Assembly: GCA_019510185.1 (NCBI GenBank)
Contig: JAEKKV010000013.1
Coordinates: forward strand, 178,501 to 242,500
Length of the DNA stretch: 64,000 nucleotides
Direction of reading: 5' to 3'
Source: Verrucomicrobiota bacterium
GTDB lineage: Bacteria > Verrucomicrobiota > Verrucomicrobiia > Opitutales > Opitutaceae
Shown: piece by piece, positions 62,572-64,000 of the stretch
How the letters are laid out: every line of letters begins with the position of its first letter
Numbering within the stretch: position 1 is the stretch's first letter
Program-made: the position numbers and the translations under genes
The notes under the pieces: model-generated
Databases searched by the model: none
Told to the model about the DNA's origin: nothing
The model's input: only the letters and a program-made list of their open reading frames with translations

Positions 62572-63018
62572 TTAATCGGTGGCCGGGGCGTCGGGCCAGA
62601 GATCGTCGGACTTGTCGCGATTGGCCGTGAGATCGGACGGAAGCCGTACGCCTTCGATGATGACATCGATTTTGGAAACGTTTTTGCCGGTCATCGCGAT
62701 GACCTGTTTGCGCACCGCGAGCTGCACATCGTAGGCGGTTTTGCCGATTTCAGCCCCGTAATTCACCACGAGCCGCAGCTCGATGGAATAGGTGTCCTCG
62801 TTGTCTTCCGTAACTTTGACGCCGCGGTGGTCGGATTCGCGTTTCGCGAAAAGCTCGCTGATGCCGTCGACGAGCCCGCCGCCTACACCGGCCACACCGG
62901 GGATCTGCAAAGCCGCCAGTCGCACGATACTCGCCACGACCGTGTGGTTGATCTTGATGTCGCCAAGCTCCGGCTGGTCGTCGAAGCGGGGAGGGGAAGT
63001 GAACTCGGGCGATTGCAT
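62572..63018 (-). CDS. Asp23/Gls24 family envelope stress protein
   Basis: 148 residues from ATG 63018. The Asp23 fold is indicated by DIKINHTVVASIVRLAALQIPGVAGVGGG, VKVTEDNEDTYSIELRLVVNYGAEI and KTAYDVQLAVRKQVIAMTGKNVSKIDVIIEGVRLP. In Firmicutes Asp23 is a membrane-bound envelope-stress protein; YqhY, a relative encoded beside accBC, tunes acetyl-CoA carboxylase. Here too the gene directly follows accC. Longer frames from 63060 and 63042 lack similarity and include a terminator-proximal region. Confidence 0.85.
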   Translation of the reverse strand: MQSPEFTSPPRFDDQPELGDIKINHTVVASIVRLAALQIPGVAGVGGGLVDGISELFAKRESDHRGVKVTEDNEDTYSIELRLVVNYGAEIGKTAYDVQLAVRKQVIAMTGKNVSKIDVIIEGVRLPSDLTANRDKSDDLWPDAPATD

Positions 63019-63080
63019 GATATGTGTTTCTAAGTAACCCATTTGGCGCAGGGGTTGCAAGCTGGCGCAAAATATTGGGC

Positions 63081-63113
63081 AAAAAAACTCCCGCGGCCAA
63101 GGGCGCGCGGGAG
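63081..63113 (-). terminator. intrinsic terminator of accC
   Basis: An 8-bp stem CTCCCGCG/CGCGGGAG (63088-63095 and 63106-63113) with a 10-base loop, followed on the minus strand by T7 (63081-63087). It lies 22 bases after the accC stop and before the Asp23 gene, so Asp23-AmaP needs readthrough or its own promoter. Confidence 0.85.
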
Positions 63114-63134
63114 GGGGGAATCGGGCGATCCGTT

Positions 63135-64000
<866 letters not shown>

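Overview
The window is high-GC, densely packed chromosomal DNA from what looks like a Verrucomicrobiota bacterium, probably near Opitutales/Opitutaceae. This lineage call is an inference. It rests on a PEP-CTERM-type surface tail, GC-rich codon use, few clear Shine-Dalgarno sites, a circularly permuted ATP-grasp/alpha-E pair, an NfeD-NfeD-FloA operon, an Asp23/AmaP pair behind accC, and an endonuclease III with an unusual cysteine loop. I see about 55 protein genes, two tRNAs and no insertion sequence, integrase, prophage or CRISPR array. Long ORFs antisense to recognised genes are high-GC shadows and are left out.

Layout. 0-12 kb: mostly metabolism on the minus strand (beta-helix glycosidase-like lipoprotein, PanE, Asp/Asn hydroxylase, rhamnulokinase, malate:quinone oxidoreductase, FAH-family enzyme, glycine decarboxylase, PEP-CTERM protein), then nth and tRNA-Val. 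12-21.7 kb, plus strand: TonB-like protein, ClpB, a pseudo-receiver/coiled-coil protein, a truncated 5' duplicate, a PilM-like/LamG membrane protein, phosphatidylserine decarboxylase and tRNA-Leu. 22-28 kb: an OGG-type glycosylase, the alpha-E/ATP-grasp pair, a secreted protein and an oligopeptide-binding lipoprotein, all minus strand. 28-32 kb: RDD protein, SlyD, polyphosphate glucokinase, an FAD oxidoreductase and an extended adenylate-kinase-like protein.

32.3-37.8 kb is a compact membrane-stress locus. Two DUF1328 miniproteins lie behind a candidate sigma-54 promoter and ahead of a terminator. An AlgB/NtrC-like sigma-54 activator and a KinB-like kinase follow, then ElaB/YqjD, YqjE, YqjK-like and DUF3185 small membrane proteins. 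37.8-45 kb: U32 peptidase with an upstream 23-bp palindrome, UbiB, a phasin-like protein, an MFS transporter, TatA and an aldose epimerase. 45-48.8 kb: NfeD protease, NfeD OB protein and FloA (flotillin rafts). 48.8-57.5 kb: RodZ-like protein, FtsK, ManA, an AsmA-like protein, GrpE, DnaJ, PurN and ArgC.

57.5-61.1 kb is a complete CreB-CreC-CreD system. Directly before creD there is a fourfold TTCAC/TTCAT repeat of exact 11-bp period that matches the enterobacterial cre-tag. PrmA follows, then AmaP, Asp23 and the 3' part of accC on the minus strand. The best candidates for new biology are the cre-tag-driven CreBCD system, the sigma-54 small-membrane-protein module, and the coiled-coil/PilM-LamG pair with its duplicated 5' end.
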